This document shows, piece by piece, positions 1 to 7,686 of a DNA stretch of 15,847 nt. The position numbers and the translations under genes were made by a program. The notes under the pieces were generated by a model. The model saw only the letters and a list, made by a program, of their open reading frames with translations, was not told the DNA's origin and did no database searches. Source of the stretch: Elusimicrobiota bacterium (lineage in GTDB: Bacteria > CG03 > SLGR01 > PWQF01); contig PWOI01000073.1 in the NCBI GenBank assembly GCA_003557485.1, positions 1 to 15,847 on the forward strand, in the 5' to 3' direction. Within the stretch, counting starts at the first letter, position 1, and each line of letters begins with the position of its first letter.

Positions 1-1140
1 GTCACATCCCTGCGCAGTTTCATAAGCGTCAGCGCAGTATTCTACCGAATCGGGAAGTATTTTTTTTGCGTTTGATACAGCCTGGGGATCGCAGGCTTTT
101 ATTGAAGCGCCTTCTTTCAGAAGGTCGTTTATTATGTCTATAGCAGGAGCGTTTCTCATATCGTCTGTATCTGGCTTAAATGCAAGGCCAAGTACCGCTA
201 TTTTCTTTCCCTTAAGGTTCCATATAGTATTCTTGCATTTTTCAACTATATGTTTCTTCTGGTCAGTATTTATTTTCTCAACTTCCCTGAGAAGGCTGAA
301 ATCGTACCCGAGTTTTGCCGCTATGTCTATGAATGCCGAGAGATCCTTAGGGAAGCAGCTGCCGCCGAACCCGGCTCCGGCCTGAAGAAAATGTTTTCCT
401 ATTCTTTCGTCCAGTCCCATACCCCTTGCCACTTCTTCAACATCGGCTTCAGTCCGCTCGCATATATTGGCTATGGCGTTTATATAAGAGATTTTCATGG
501 CAAGAAAGGAGTTGGAGGCGTGCTTGATAAGTTCCGCACTTTCAATGTTGGTCACAAGAATTTCTGTTTTTTCTTTCAGCGGTTCATAGAGCTCAAGCAT
601 TTTTTCTTTTGCTCTCTGGCTCTCAACACCAATGACAACCCTGTCAGGGTTAAGAAAATCATCTACAGCCTTCCCTTCCCTGAGAAATTCCGGATTGGAA
701 GCCACATCATATTCGGCTCCTTCAGGAGCATACCTGTCTATAGTCTTTTTTATCCATTTACCGGTTTCAACGGGAACCGTACTCTTTGAAACCACAACGC
801 GGTATCCTGGAAGATTCTGCGCTATTTCCCTGGAAACAGCTTCTACATAGCATAAATCCGCCGAACCGTCAGGAAGGGGGGGGGTGTTTACTGCCACGAA
901 TATAACTTCGCTTTTTTCCAGGGCCTGCTTTATATCGGTAGAAAAAGAGAGGCGGCCGGCTTTTACGTTTTTTTCAACAAGTTCTTTAAGTCCGGGCTCG
1001 TAAATAGGTATCCCGCCTTCCCGGAGTATCTTTACTTTCTCCTCATTGTTATCCACGCATATAACCTCGTGTCCGAGCTCGGCAAAACATGTGCCCGAAA
1101 CAAGCCCTACATAGCCTGTACCTACTATTGCCGTTTTCAT
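1..1140 (-). CDS. ugd: UDP-glucose 6-dehydrogenase, 3' end cut off by window
   Basis: This cytoplasmic enzyme oxidises UDP-glucose to UDP-glucuronate with NAD+, supplying acidic sugars for surface polysaccharide. The first 380 residues are visible and the frame is open to base 1; family members usually have about 430-450, so the last 50-70 are missing. I read an N-terminal GTGYVG dinucleotide fold, VNTPP at 84-88, NPEFLREG, the ELIKHASNS helix, GFGGSCFPKD with catalytic Cys262, and the C-terminal FKPDTDDMRNAP motif. GFGGSCFPKD, rather than the GGHCI seen in WecC, points to UDP-glucose and not UDP-ManNAc as substrate. The ATG overlaps the queF stop by four bases (ATGA), suggesting translational coupling. 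A run of nine C lies in the coding strand at 876-884. Recognition is by family motifs and is firm; the substrate is inferred. Confidence 0.93.
   Translation of the reverse strand, partial: MKTAIVGTGYVGLVSGTCFAELGHEVICVDNNEEKVKILREGGIPIYEPGLKELVEKNVKAGRLSFSTDIKQALEKSEVIFVAVNTPPLPDGSADLCYVEAVSREIAQNLPGYRVVVSKSTVPVETGKWIKKTIDRYAPEGAEYDVASNPEFLREGKAVDDFLNPDRVVIGVESQRAKEKMLELYEPLKEKTEILVTNIESAELIKHASNSFLAMKISYINAIANICERTEADVEEVARGMGLDERIGKHFLQAGAGFGGSCFPKDLSAFIDIAAKLGYDFSLLREVEKINTDQKKHIVEKCKNTIWNLKGKKIAVLGLAFKPDTDDMRNAPAIDIINDLLKEGASIKACDPQAVSNAKKILPDSVEYCADAYETAQGCD
876..884 (-). repeat. Nine-base C homopolymer inside ugd
   Basis: Nine consecutive G on the plus strand are nine C in the coding strand of ugd, spanning codons for Thr-Pro-Pro-Leu in the conserved VNTPP motif. 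The frame is intact as sequenced, because the motif before it and the DGSAD segment after it are read in one frame. Tracts of this length can slip during replication; whether this one does is not shown. Confidence 0.9.
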
Positions 1141-1568
1141 TTTATTTTTCCTTTCTTTTTACTGTTATATTCTGAAATTACTTTTATAGATATCCCTCCG
1201 CGCGGGGTGAAAACCCCTTCAATTTCCATCCATTTAGGGCGGCAGGCCTTCGAAAGATCCTTTAAAATCCTGTTTATTATATCTTCCGCAAAGCCCTCAA
1301 AGTTTCTGTATGAAAACAGATAAAGCTTCAGCGATTTGCTTTCAATGCATTTTTCAGCCGGGCAGTATGAGATCTCTATACGGGCAAAATCAGGCTGGGA
1401 AGTCACCGGACAGAGCGATGTGAATTCGTCTGTAGCAAACTCCACCGTGTAATCTGAATCCATACGCGGATTTTTAAATGTTTCTATCCTGGCGTCGCAG
1501 GGTGACGACGGATAACAGGAATGCCCTTTTTTAAGTATAGTCAGTTTTTCTTTTTTCTTTTTATTCAT
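1137..1568 (-). CDS. queF: NADPH-dependent preQ0 reductase (QueF, short unimodular type)
   Basis: QueF reduces the nitrile of 7-cyano-7-deazaguanine (preQ0) to the amine preQ1, the last free-base step of queuosine synthesis. The 143 residues match the short B. subtilis type rather than the long E. coli type. The catalytic Cys53 lies in SLCPVTSQPDF with Asp60 following, and the QueF motif is ESKSLKLY at 76-83. In FEGFAED, Glu95 aligns with Glu97 of the B. subtilis enzyme, but the neighbouring His96 of that enzyme is Ala94 here. The ATG lies inside the end of queC (8-base overlap) and the stop overlaps the ugd start (ATGA). It is the last of four que genes. The family call is firm; the effect of the Ala is unknown. 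Confidence 0.95.
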   Translation of the reverse strand: MNKKKKEKLTILKKGHSCYPSSPCDARIETFKNPRMDSDYTVEFATDEFTSLCPVTSQPDFARIEISYCPAEKCIESKSLKLYLFSYRNFEGFAEDIINRILKDLSKACRPKWMEIEGVFTPRGGISIKVISEYNSKKKGKIK

Positions 1569-2208
1569 CTGTAATGAGGGCTTTTTTTAAAGCTTTCTCC
1601 CTTATTCTGCAGCTGGCGCATTTCTCACAGGGAACTCCGTCTTCCAGAGGGTCATAGCAGGATGTCGTAAGCTCCAGGTCAATACCGAGACGGCGGCTTT
1701 CTTTTATAATTTTTGTCTTGGTCATAAGAAGCAGCGGCGCCTTAACGGCAATTTTCGTTTCTTTCTTAGTGCCTAAGGCTACTGCTTTTTCAAAGGCTTC
1801 AAGAAAGTCTCCCCGGCAGTCCGGGTAGCCGCTGTAGTCCCTGACATTGGCTCCGATAAATATGGCCTTTGCTCCTATTATTTCACCCCAGGCTGCGGCA
1901 ACGGAGAGAAAGATTAGGTTTCGGCCGGGCACATAAGTAACCGGAACTCCTTTTTCTTCCTTTTCGGGAACCTTTATGCTTTTGTCGGTTATCGCCGAGC
2001 CGCCCAGCTGGGAGAGGTCTACCCTGAAGGCTTTATGACGCGTCGCCCCGAGAACTTCCGAAAGCCCGGCGGCGGCATCCATCTCCAACCTGTTGCGCTG
2101 ACCGTAATCAAAGGCAATAGTATAAATCTTATACCCCTTTTCAATGGCTATGGCTGCGCATACCGCTGAATCTATTCCCCCGCTTAAAAGAACTACCGCT
2201 TTCTTCAT
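1561..2208 (-). CDS. queC: 7-cyano-7-deazaguanine synthase (preQ0 synthase)
   Basis: QueC is an ATP-dependent ligase-like enzyme that turns 7-carboxy-7-deazaguanine plus ammonia into preQ0. The 215-residue reading has the PP-loop SGGIDS at 9-14, the conserved FDYGQRNRLE and YVPGRNLIFLS segments, and a C-terminal zinc site with Cys184, Cys194, Cys197 and Cys200. I chose the ATG at 2208 because the family begins with the MKKAVVLLSGG strand and because it forms an ATGA overlap with the queE stop. A reading starting at 2274 would add 22 residues with no family match. It lies between queE and queF, its pathway neighbours. Confidence 0.96.
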   Translation of the reverse strand: MKKAVVLLSGGIDSAVCAAIAIEKGYKIYTIAFDYGQRNRLEMDAAAGLSEVLGATRHKAFRVDLSQLGGSAITDKSIKVPEKEEKGVPVTYVPGRNLIFLSVAAAWGEIIGAKAIFIGANVRDYSGYPDCRGDFLEAFEKAVALGTKKETKIAVKAPLLLMTKTKIIKESRRLGIDLELTTSCYDPLEDGVPCEKCASCRIREKALKKALITDE

Positions 2209-2867
2209 CTTAAACCAAATACTTTGTGAAGGTTGGCCTGCACCCTGGAGCCGGGCAGGCTTTCGGCAGCCCATCCACAGAGCCGGGTAAAATCAATTGA
2301 GCCGGAAGCCGGAGACAGGAGTACCTCCCCAGCCCTGGGAGAATGTTTCCTCATAATATCTCTCGCCCATTCAAAATCAGCCCGGTCAGCTATGACAAAT
2401 TTAAGTTCGTCTTTTCTTTTCAGTTTTTTAAGATTCTCTTCTTTCATACTTTCCGACTGTCCGGATGAGGGAGTTTTAAAATCCATTATTATGCTTGCCG
2501 CTGGCGGAACTGAAGATATGTCAAGGGACCCGTTGGTCTCCACCATAACTTCCAGCCCCTTAAGACAAAGAGTATCTATCAGCTTAAATACCCTATCCTG
2601 TAAAAGAGGTTCTCCTCCGGTTATAACGATAAGGGGTATATTATAACAAAGCACTTTTTCAATGATTGTATTAATATCCATCCTTGTTCCCTCTTCTGAT
2701 GCATAAGCTGTATCGCACCAGCTGCACTTTAGGTTGCATCCCGAAAGCCTAACAAAAACAGCCGGCCGGCCGGCTTTTGAAGTTTCACCTTGGACGGATG
2801 AAAATATTTCGCACACTTCTATTAATGTCTCTGTTTTATTCTTTTGTATAGCTTGCCGTATATTCAT
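2205..2867 (-). CDS. queE: 7-carboxy-7-deazaguanine synthase (radical SAM)
   Basis: QueE is a radical SAM enzyme that contracts 6-carboxytetrahydropterin to 7-carboxy-7-deazaguanine. The 220-residue form has the CX3CX2C iron-sulfur motif (Cys44, Cys48, Cys51, read CNLKCSWC), the SVQGE segment before it, the SAM-contacting TGGEP at 83-87, a DFKTPSSG strand and a C-terminal LHK segment. The start is uncertain: the ATG at 2867 lies 32 bases inside the end of queD, and an in-frame GTG at 2882 would add five residues. Neither has a convincing Shine-Dalgarno, so coupling to queD translation is likely. The stop overlaps the queC start (ATGA). Confidence 0.94.
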   Translation of the reverse strand: MNIRQAIQKNKTETLIEVCEIFSSVQGETSKAGRPAVFVRLSGCNLKCSWCDTAYASEEGTRMDINTIIEKVLCYNIPLIVITGGEPLLQDRVFKLIDTLCLKGLEVMVETNGSLDISSVPPAASIIMDFKTPSSGQSESMKEENLKKLKRKDELKFVIADRADFEWARDIMRKHSPRAGEVLLSPASGSIDFTRLCGWAAESLPGSRVQANLHKVFGLR

Positions 2868-3192
2868 CTGTCTCGGAAACACTCACTTTTGTGACAGGAA
2901 CCCCCTTTTCTTCTATTTTTTCAAAAAAATACCTGGCCACATTCTCTGAAGTGGGGTTAACAGTTTTAAAATAGGGAAGTTCATTTATGTTCCTATGATC
3001 AAGTTCATCTGAAACTTCATCTGATATCCGTTTCAGGTCTCTGAAATCCATTGCCATTCCTTCTTTAAGTTCCATAAATGAAGCGATAACCTCAACTTTC
3101 CAGTTGTGGCCATGCACATTTTCACAGTTTCCTTTATAATTGCGCAGGTTATGGGCTGCTGCAAACTTTGTTGTTACTTTTATTTCATACAT
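2836..3192 (-). CDS. queD: 6-carboxy-5,6,7,8-tetrahydropterin synthase
   Basis: QueD converts 7,8-dihydroneopterin triphosphate, made from GTP, to 6-carboxytetrahydropterin, the first committed step toward queuosine. The 118 residues have the usual length. Zinc ligands are His14 in FAAAHNL and His27 and His29 in VHGHNW. Catalytic residues are Cys23, the Asp65-His66 pair in ELDHRNIN and Glu107 in SVSETDEYTASY. It heads the queDECF set and follows the only gap of the minus-strand gene block. No purine-rich Shine-Dalgarno is seen just before the ATG; the preceding bases are AT-rich. No folE is in the window, so the GTP cyclohydrolase step must be encoded elsewhere. Confidence 0.95.
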   Translation of the reverse strand: MYEIKVTTKFAAAHNLRNYKGNCENVHGHNWKVEVIASFMELKEGMAMDFRDLKRISDEVSDELDHRNINELPYFKTVNPTSENVARYFFEKIEEKGVPVTKVSVSETDEYTASYTKE

Positions 3193-3263
3193 AAGTTAAT
3201 GTTAATAAATTTTACTTTTTATTTCTACTCCGATTGCAGGATAGTTAATAGGGTAAATAGTTG
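3193..3263. other. AT-rich gap between GAF/HD-GYP gene and queD
   Basis: This is the only gap longer than two bases in the 14.4 kb minus-strand block. Read on the minus strand it is AT-rich near queD, with a TAAAAT hexamer resembling a -10 box about 19 bases before the queD ATG, but no good -35 at normal spacing. I could not fit a preQ1 riboswitch and see no hairpin followed by a T run. It may hold a weak promoter for queDECF-ugd; this is inference. Confidence 0.4.
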
Positions 3264-4898
3264 TCAGCCGCCGGGGTTTTCTTTATCAAGGGCTCTGAGG
3301 AGAGCGTCTACAGCTTCGGGGTCAAACTCTTTGCCCTTCTGTTTTGCTATCTCCTCTCTGGCTTTGCTCACAGGAAGCGCCTTCCTGTAGGGCCTGTCCG
3401 ATGTCATTGCCGCAAAAGCGTCCGCTACAGAAAGTATGCGGGACAGACGGGGAATTTCTTCACCTTTAAGTTTATGAGGATAACCCGTTCCGTCATAGTT
3501 CTCGCAATGGTATTTAATTATTGGAATAACAGAGTCAAAGTCTTCCATCGTTTCAATTATCTCCACGCTCTTGACGGGGTACTGCCTCAGTTTTTCCCAT
3601 TCATCATCGGAAAGTTTTTCTTTTTTCTCCATTATACTATCGGGGGTAGAGAGTTTCCCGACATCTTTTACCGCAGCGGCTATATCAAGACAGTGCCTGT
3701 CCTGCTGGTCCAGATTAAGTTCTTCGGCCATAAGCAACGTATATTTTCTCACCTTTCCCGAATGCCCGGGATAGCGCGAATCTTTTGAATCCAGGGCTCT
3801 TGTAAGAAGTTCAACTACTGACTTCAGCCACCTGTCCTTCATGGTATACATACGCGCCTTATCTATAGCAAGTGAGGCGTGAGAGGCGATTATTATAAGA
3901 AGGCCGAGGTCTTCCTCGTTAAACGGGAAAGACGGATCTCCCCGCACCGCTTCAATGGCTCCGGTAACTTCGTTGAGAACCTTCAGCGGGACGCATATAA
4001 TTGAACCTGTTTTCATTCCGGTTGATTCATCAACCCGGGGAGAAAACCGCTCGTCTTCTTTTGTATTCCTTACTATAACGGGTTTGTCTTTTTCTATAGA
4101 CCAGCCTACAACCCCCTCTCCGGAATTTATTTTTTGACCTGAAAGTGTTTCCTTCTTCTCTCCGCTGACAGCGGCAAATTCAATGTTGCCTTCCGAATCT
4201 TTAAGGAATATAGAACAGCCTTCCGCCCTGAAAAAATCAAGCATATTCTCTATAATCATATCGAGAACGGAATCCAGGTGCTTGGGTTCGCTTATGGCCT
4301 CGGTTATTGATGTTATTTCTCTCATAACCTTAGCTCTTTTTCTCAATCCTTCCAGCCGCCTGTAAATCTCGAGCGTTACTCCCACCTGGCCGCCTACGCT
4401 GGCAAAGCTCTCTTTTTTTTCTTCTGAAAAAGAGGGGAAATTATATATTTCTATAAGGCCGACTACCGAGTCTTTTGTTCTTATTGCAGCGGCAGCCGTA
4501 TTTTTAATTCCCCCGAGATATTTTCCTGCGGTTTTTCTATAGGAAGCTGTCGCATCTTTGTTTTCAGAAACAACAGTAATGAGACCGCCGTCAGTCATAT
4601 GTTTAATAGGAGTTTCTTCCGGCTTAAAAGTTATACTCTCTATTTTTTCCTTGGCTTTTATCTCCTTTTCATAGGGAAGACCGGCGCGGAAGACTTCTAC
4701 TTTCATTTCTTCGGAACCGTTACTGAGTATAACTGCTCCGGCTTCTGCAGAAAACATATCTGTTATAAGGGCAAGGATGCTGTCCAGAAATTCATGCGAG
4801 CTTCCGGCTTCCGTAAGAAGGGTATTTATTTTTTTAAGCGCTCCGTATCTCAAAGAGAGGCCCTTTACGGTGCTTTTTAAAAGTTCTACATTTTCCAT
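3264..4898 (-). CDS. GAF-GAF-HD-GYP signalling protein with degenerate active site
   Basis: The 544 residues read as two GAF-like sensor domains (about 20-180 and 200-350) followed by an HD-GYP domain (about 355-540), the class that degrades cyclic di-GMP. No signal peptide or membrane segment is seen, so it should be cytoplasmic. The HD-GYP fold is recognisable: GHS with His379, DGTGYP at 469-474 and the SDRPYRKAL segment are kept. Key positions are changed: the HD pair reads Lys411-Asp412, the conserved HP reads Tyr440-Pro441, the HHE triplet reads His464-Cys465-Glu466, and the second Asp of ADxxD is Ala496. Most metal ligands are therefore lost and catalysis is doubtful; it may bind rather than cleave a nucleotide. 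An AGGAGG at 4909-4914 lies 10 bases before the ATG, inside wecB (13-base overlap). Confidence 0.85.
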   Translation of the reverse strand: MENVELLKSTVKGLSLRYGALKKINTLLTEAGSSHEFLDSILALITDMFSAEAGAVILSNGSEEMKVEVFRAGLPYEKEIKAKEKIESITFKPEETPIKHMTDGGLITVVSENKDATASYRKTAGKYLGGIKNTAAAAIRTKDSVVGLIEIYNFPSFSEEKKESFASVGGQVGVTLEIYRRLEGLRKRAKVMREITSITEAISEPKHLDSVLDMIIENMLDFFRAEGCSIFLKDSEGNIEFAAVSGEKKETLSGQKINSGEGVVGWSIEKDKPVIVRNTKEDERFSPRVDESTGMKTGSIICVPLKVLNEVTGAIEAVRGDPSFPFNEEDLGLLIIIASHASLAIDKARMYTMKDRWLKSVVELLTRALDSKDSRYPGHSGKVRKYTLLMAEELNLDQQDRHCLDIAAAVKDVGKLSTPDSIMEKKEKLSDDEWEKLRQYPVKSVEIIETMEDFDSVIPIIKYHCENYDGTGYPHKLKGEEIPRLSRILSVADAFAAMTSDRPYRKALPVSKAREEIAKQKGKEFDPEAVDALLRALDKENPGG

Positions 4899-6025
4899 TG
4901 TTCTGGTTCCTCCTGCGAAAAGCCGAACTTATACATTATATATGCGGCAATTCTATCCGAAGCTTTTCCGTCTCCATAAGGGTTTGCAGATCTTGAAAAC
5001 CTGCTGTACAATTCCGGATCGCTTAGGAGTTCTCCGGCCGCATTAATAATATCATCTATATCTGTTCCTGCAACCCTGACCGTTCCTGCTTCTACTGCCT
5101 CCGGACGCTCTGTGACTTTCCTTAGAACTACAACGGGCTTCCCGAGAGCGGGCGCTTCCTCCTGGATACCACCGGAATCACTAAGGCATATATACACCCT
5201 CTGCAGCAGCCATACCATATCAGGATATGAAAGAGGGGTCAACAGCAGAACATTTTTTCTTCCTCTGAGTATGCGCGCTGCGGTATTTTTAACCGCGGGA
5301 TTCATGTGAACGGGGTAGACGAAAAGAACGTCTTTGAATTGCCCGGACAGTTTTTTAACTGCCCGGCATATGTTTTCAATACCCTGCCCTATGTTTTCCC
5401 TGCGGTGCGCGGTGACAAGAACTATTCTGCCTTTAGTATCCATATTTCTTAACGCGGAATTTTCGGGTTCTGCAGCAGACCGTGAAGCTTCCATAAGCGC
5501 ATCTATTACTGTGTTGCCCGTTACAAATATGGAGCTTTCGGCAATATTATCTTTAAGCAGGTTTTCTCTGCTGTGCCGGGTCGGAGCAAAATTAAAATCG
5601 CTTAGTATATCGGTAAGGCGCCTGTTGTTCTCTTCGGGAAATGGATTAAATGGATCTCCGGACCTTAACCCCGCCTCAACATGCCCTACCGGTATTCTTG
5701 AGTAATGCGCCGAAAGCGCGCCGGCAAGCGTTGTAGAAGTATCTCCCTGGACAAGGACAAGATCGGGTTTTTCTTTTTTATAAATCTTCAGAAGCCCTTC
5801 CATGCATCTGGCGGCGATATGCTGAAGGGGCTGGTTTTCAGTCATTATATTCAAATCATATTCCGGTTTTATGCGGAATATATCAAGTACCTGATCCAGC
5901 ATCTGCCTGTGCTGGGCAGTCACCGCGCATATACTTTTTATTTTTTTCTCCCGTGAGAGTTTTTTTACGAGAGGCGCCATTTTAATCGCCTCGGGACGGG
6001 TGCCGAATACATTTAAAATTTTCAT
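4886..6025 (-). CDS. wecB: UDP-N-acetylglucosamine 2-epimerase (non-hydrolysing)
   Basis: WecB/MnaA interconverts UDP-GlcNAc and UDP-ManNAc in the cytoplasm, providing ManNAc for linkage units or surface polysaccharide. The 379 residues match the family length. Motifs are GTRPEAIK at 8-15, QGDTSTTLAGA with Asp95, HVEAGLRS with Glu117, PEENNRR with Glu131, HRREN with His207, and SDSGGIQEEAP near the C-terminus. Asp95, Glu117 and Glu131 fall at the same numbers as the catalytic acids of the E. coli enzyme. The ATG overlaps the stop of the wecA-like gene (ATGA), and the pair recurs in many Gram-positive genomes. WecC is absent from the window, so conversion to ManNAcA is not supported here. Confidence 0.95.
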   Translation of the reverse strand: MKILNVFGTRPEAIKMAPLVKKLSREKKIKSICAVTAQHRQMLDQVLDIFRIKPEYDLNIMTENQPLQHIAARCMEGLLKIYKKEKPDLVLVQGDTSTTLAGALSAHYSRIPVGHVEAGLRSGDPFNPFPEENNRRLTDILSDFNFAPTRHSRENLLKDNIAESSIFVTGNTVIDALMEASRSAAEPENSALRNMDTKGRIVLVTAHRRENIGQGIENICRAVKKLSGQFKDVLFVYPVHMNPAVKNTAARILRGRKNVLLLTPLSYPDMVWLLQRVYICLSDSGGIQEEAPALGKPVVVLRKVTERPEAVEAGTVRVAGTDIDDIINAAGELLSDPELYSRFSRSANPYGDGKASDRIAAYIMYKFGFSQEEPEQWKM

Positions 6026-7071
6026 CTCAGAATTGTAATTACTACCGCGGTCAATCCAAGAAGAGCAGTTATGCCGTATATAGTAAGCACCACGCGTTTT
6101 TCATTCCAGCCCCTCCTGTAGAGCAGGCGATGGTGTATGTGGTCCCTGTCCGGCTCCATAAACGATTTTTTCCTGAAAATTCTCCTTACAAATGAAAAGA
6201 CAGTATCAATAAGAGGGACTGCGAATATTATTACGGGAATAGCTACGGTAAGGGCAGCCGCGGTTTTGAGCATCCCGGTTATAGTTATGGCTCCTGCCAT
6301 ATAACCGAGGAAAAGGCTGCCGGAATCTCCCAGAAATATTTTCCCGGGGGGAAAATTAAATTTCAAAAACCCTGTGCTGGCACCGCATATTGCAAGACTT
6401 AGCACCGCCGCAACCTGCATCCTTCCCGCCACTTCCGGAGGGGGAGCGCTTCTGAGCTGCAGGAGAAGTATAAGAAAGAAAACAAAGCTGGCTATAGCGG
6501 TTACACCGGATGAAAGTCCGTCAACGCCGTCGATAAGATTAATGGAATTAACAAAGCCTACAACCCACAGGACACTGACAAATATTGTCAGATATACCGG
6601 AAACTGTATAAAGCGCCCTGAAAAAGGAGCGGCCACTCCTTCTATTTTTATCCCGTACTGGACTAGTATAAGAGCCGCAATAACCTGCCCCAGGAGTTTT
6701 GTTGTGGGATCGACACCTTTTATATCATCAATTATTCCTATAGCCAGAATTACAAGGCCTCCGGCCAGTATGCCTTCAAGCAGATAGCCCTTGCCGGCAG
6801 CCCCGGCAAGTATTCCCCTGAAACTGTTTCCGGCAACGATTAGAATATAAACAGAAATCCAGAGCGCGACAAAAACAGCAAGCCCTCCCATAAGAGGAAT
6901 GGGTTTCCTGTGGAGTTTCCTTCCCGAAGGGCTGTCCATTGCTCCGATACGTATTGCCAGAGCTCCTACTACCGGAGTAAAAAGCATGGAAAAAAATAAA
7001 GAGGTTACAAATATGAAAAAATACTGCTGGACGGACAAATTACCTGGTACCGAAAATTCTGTCCCCGGCAT
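6022..7071 (-). CDS. wecA: Polyprenyl-phosphate GlcNAc-1-phosphate transferase (WecA/TagO family)
   Basis: This polytopic membrane enzyme transfers a sugar-1-phosphate, most likely GlcNAc-1-P, from UDP-sugar to undecaprenyl phosphate and so starts a lipid-linked glycan. In the 349-residue reading I see about ten or eleven hydrophobic spans and the family motifs: Asp115-Asp116 in IIDDIKG, NLIDGVDGL at 178-186, FLGDSGS at 246-252 and the histidine-rich DRDHIHHRLL at 308-317, which separates WecA/TagO from MraY. The start is uncertain: the ATG at 7071 overlaps upp by 32 bases and adds 11 polar residues, while a TTG at 7038, just after the upp stop and an AGG, would begin close to the first membrane span. 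The adjoining epimerase supports a wall or surface polymer role. Confidence 0.92.
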   Translation of the reverse strand: MPGTEFSVPGNLSVQQYFFIFVTSLFFSMLFTPVVGALAIRIGAMDSPSGRKLHRKPIPLMGGLAVFVALWISVYILIVAGNSFRGILAGAAGKGYLLEGILAGGLVILAIGIIDDIKGVDPTTKLLGQVIAALILVQYGIKIEGVAAPFSGRFIQFPVYLTIFVSVLWVVGFVNSINLIDGVDGLSSGVTAIASFVFFLILLLQLRSAPPPEVAGRMQVAAVLSLAICGASTGFLKFNFPPGKIFLGDSGSLFLGYMAGAITITGMLKTAAALTVAIPVIIFAVPLIDTVFSFVRRIFRKKSFMEPDRDHIHHRLLYRRGWNEKRVVLTIYGITALLGLTAVVITILR

Positions 7072-7684
7072 CCCCGAGACCGGGTATTATATACCCGTGG
7101 TCATCAAGTTTTTCATCAAGCGCGGCCGTGTAGATAGGTACCTTTTTGAATTTTTCCCTTACTTTTTCAACTCCCTCCGGAGCCGCCACAAGACACATTA
7201 TCCGAATATTTTCAGCTCCGGCGTCACGGCATACCTCTAGAGTCCGGACCATGGTATTTCCCGTAGCAAGCATAGGGTCTATCAGGAGAACAAGGCTGCT
7301 GGCAGCTATATCAGGCGGAAGTTTATGGTAATACTGCACGGCGTCAAGCGTTTCGGGATTACGGTATATTCCGACATGCCCCACTCTTGCCTGGGGTATT
7401 ACCTCAAGAACCCCTTCGGCCATTCCGACTCCGGCTCTGAATATGGTAACGAGAACGATTTCCCTGTGATTTACCCGCACTCCCTTAGCTTCCAGGCCCA
7501 GGGGCGTTCTCACAGAAGCAGATTCTGTCTTTATATCCCTTGTGACCTCAAAGGCCATAAGACTGGACAGCTCTCTCAACAGAAACCTGAAGTCCCTGCT
7601 GGAAGTGGCGCTGTCTCTCATTCTGCTGAGTTTATCCTGGACCAGCGGATGTTTGATTATTTTTATGTTATCAAATGTTTTCAT
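7040..7684 (-). CDS. upp: Uracil phosphoribosyltransferase
   Basis: Upp salvages uracil with PRPP to give UMP. The 214 residues match the family, with the PRPP loop DPMLATGNT at 136-144, the FRAG segment at 82-85 and the uracil-binding C-terminal YIIPGLGDAGDRIFGT. It begins two bases after the glyA stop, and a purine-rich AGAGATAAGG just before the ATG serves as ribosome site. The order glyA-upp, followed by glycan genes, is that of many Firmicutes. UMP also feeds the UDP-sugar pool used by the neighbouring wecA, wecB and ugd; this link is inference. Confidence 0.97.
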   Translation of the reverse strand: MKTFDNIKIIKHPLVQDKLSRMRDSATSSRDFRFLLRELSSLMAFEVTRDIKTESASVRTPLGLEAKGVRVNHREIVLVTIFRAGVGMAEGVLEVIPQARVGHVGIYRNPETLDAVQYYHKLPPDIAASSLVLLIDPMLATGNTMVRTLEVCRDAGAENIRIMCLVAAPEGVEKVREKFKKVPIYTAALDEKLDDHGYIIPGLGDAGDRIFGTR

Positions 7685-7686
7685 CC

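Noticed and set aside
250-789. Plus-strand 179-codon open frame with aromatic-rich product
   Set aside because: It is the antisense of ugd, whose motifs are clear; the frame has no recognisable domain and arises from purine-rich coding on the other strand.
1-1140. The sugar dehydrogenase as WecC (UDP-ManNAc dehydrogenase), given nearby wecB
   Set aside because: The active-site motif is GFGGSCFPKD as in UDP-glucose dehydrogenases, not the WecC-type GGHCI form.
3193-3263. Possible preQ1 riboswitch before queD
   Set aside because: I could not fit the class I hairpin with an A-rich tail, nor the class II pattern; only AT-rich sequence is seen.
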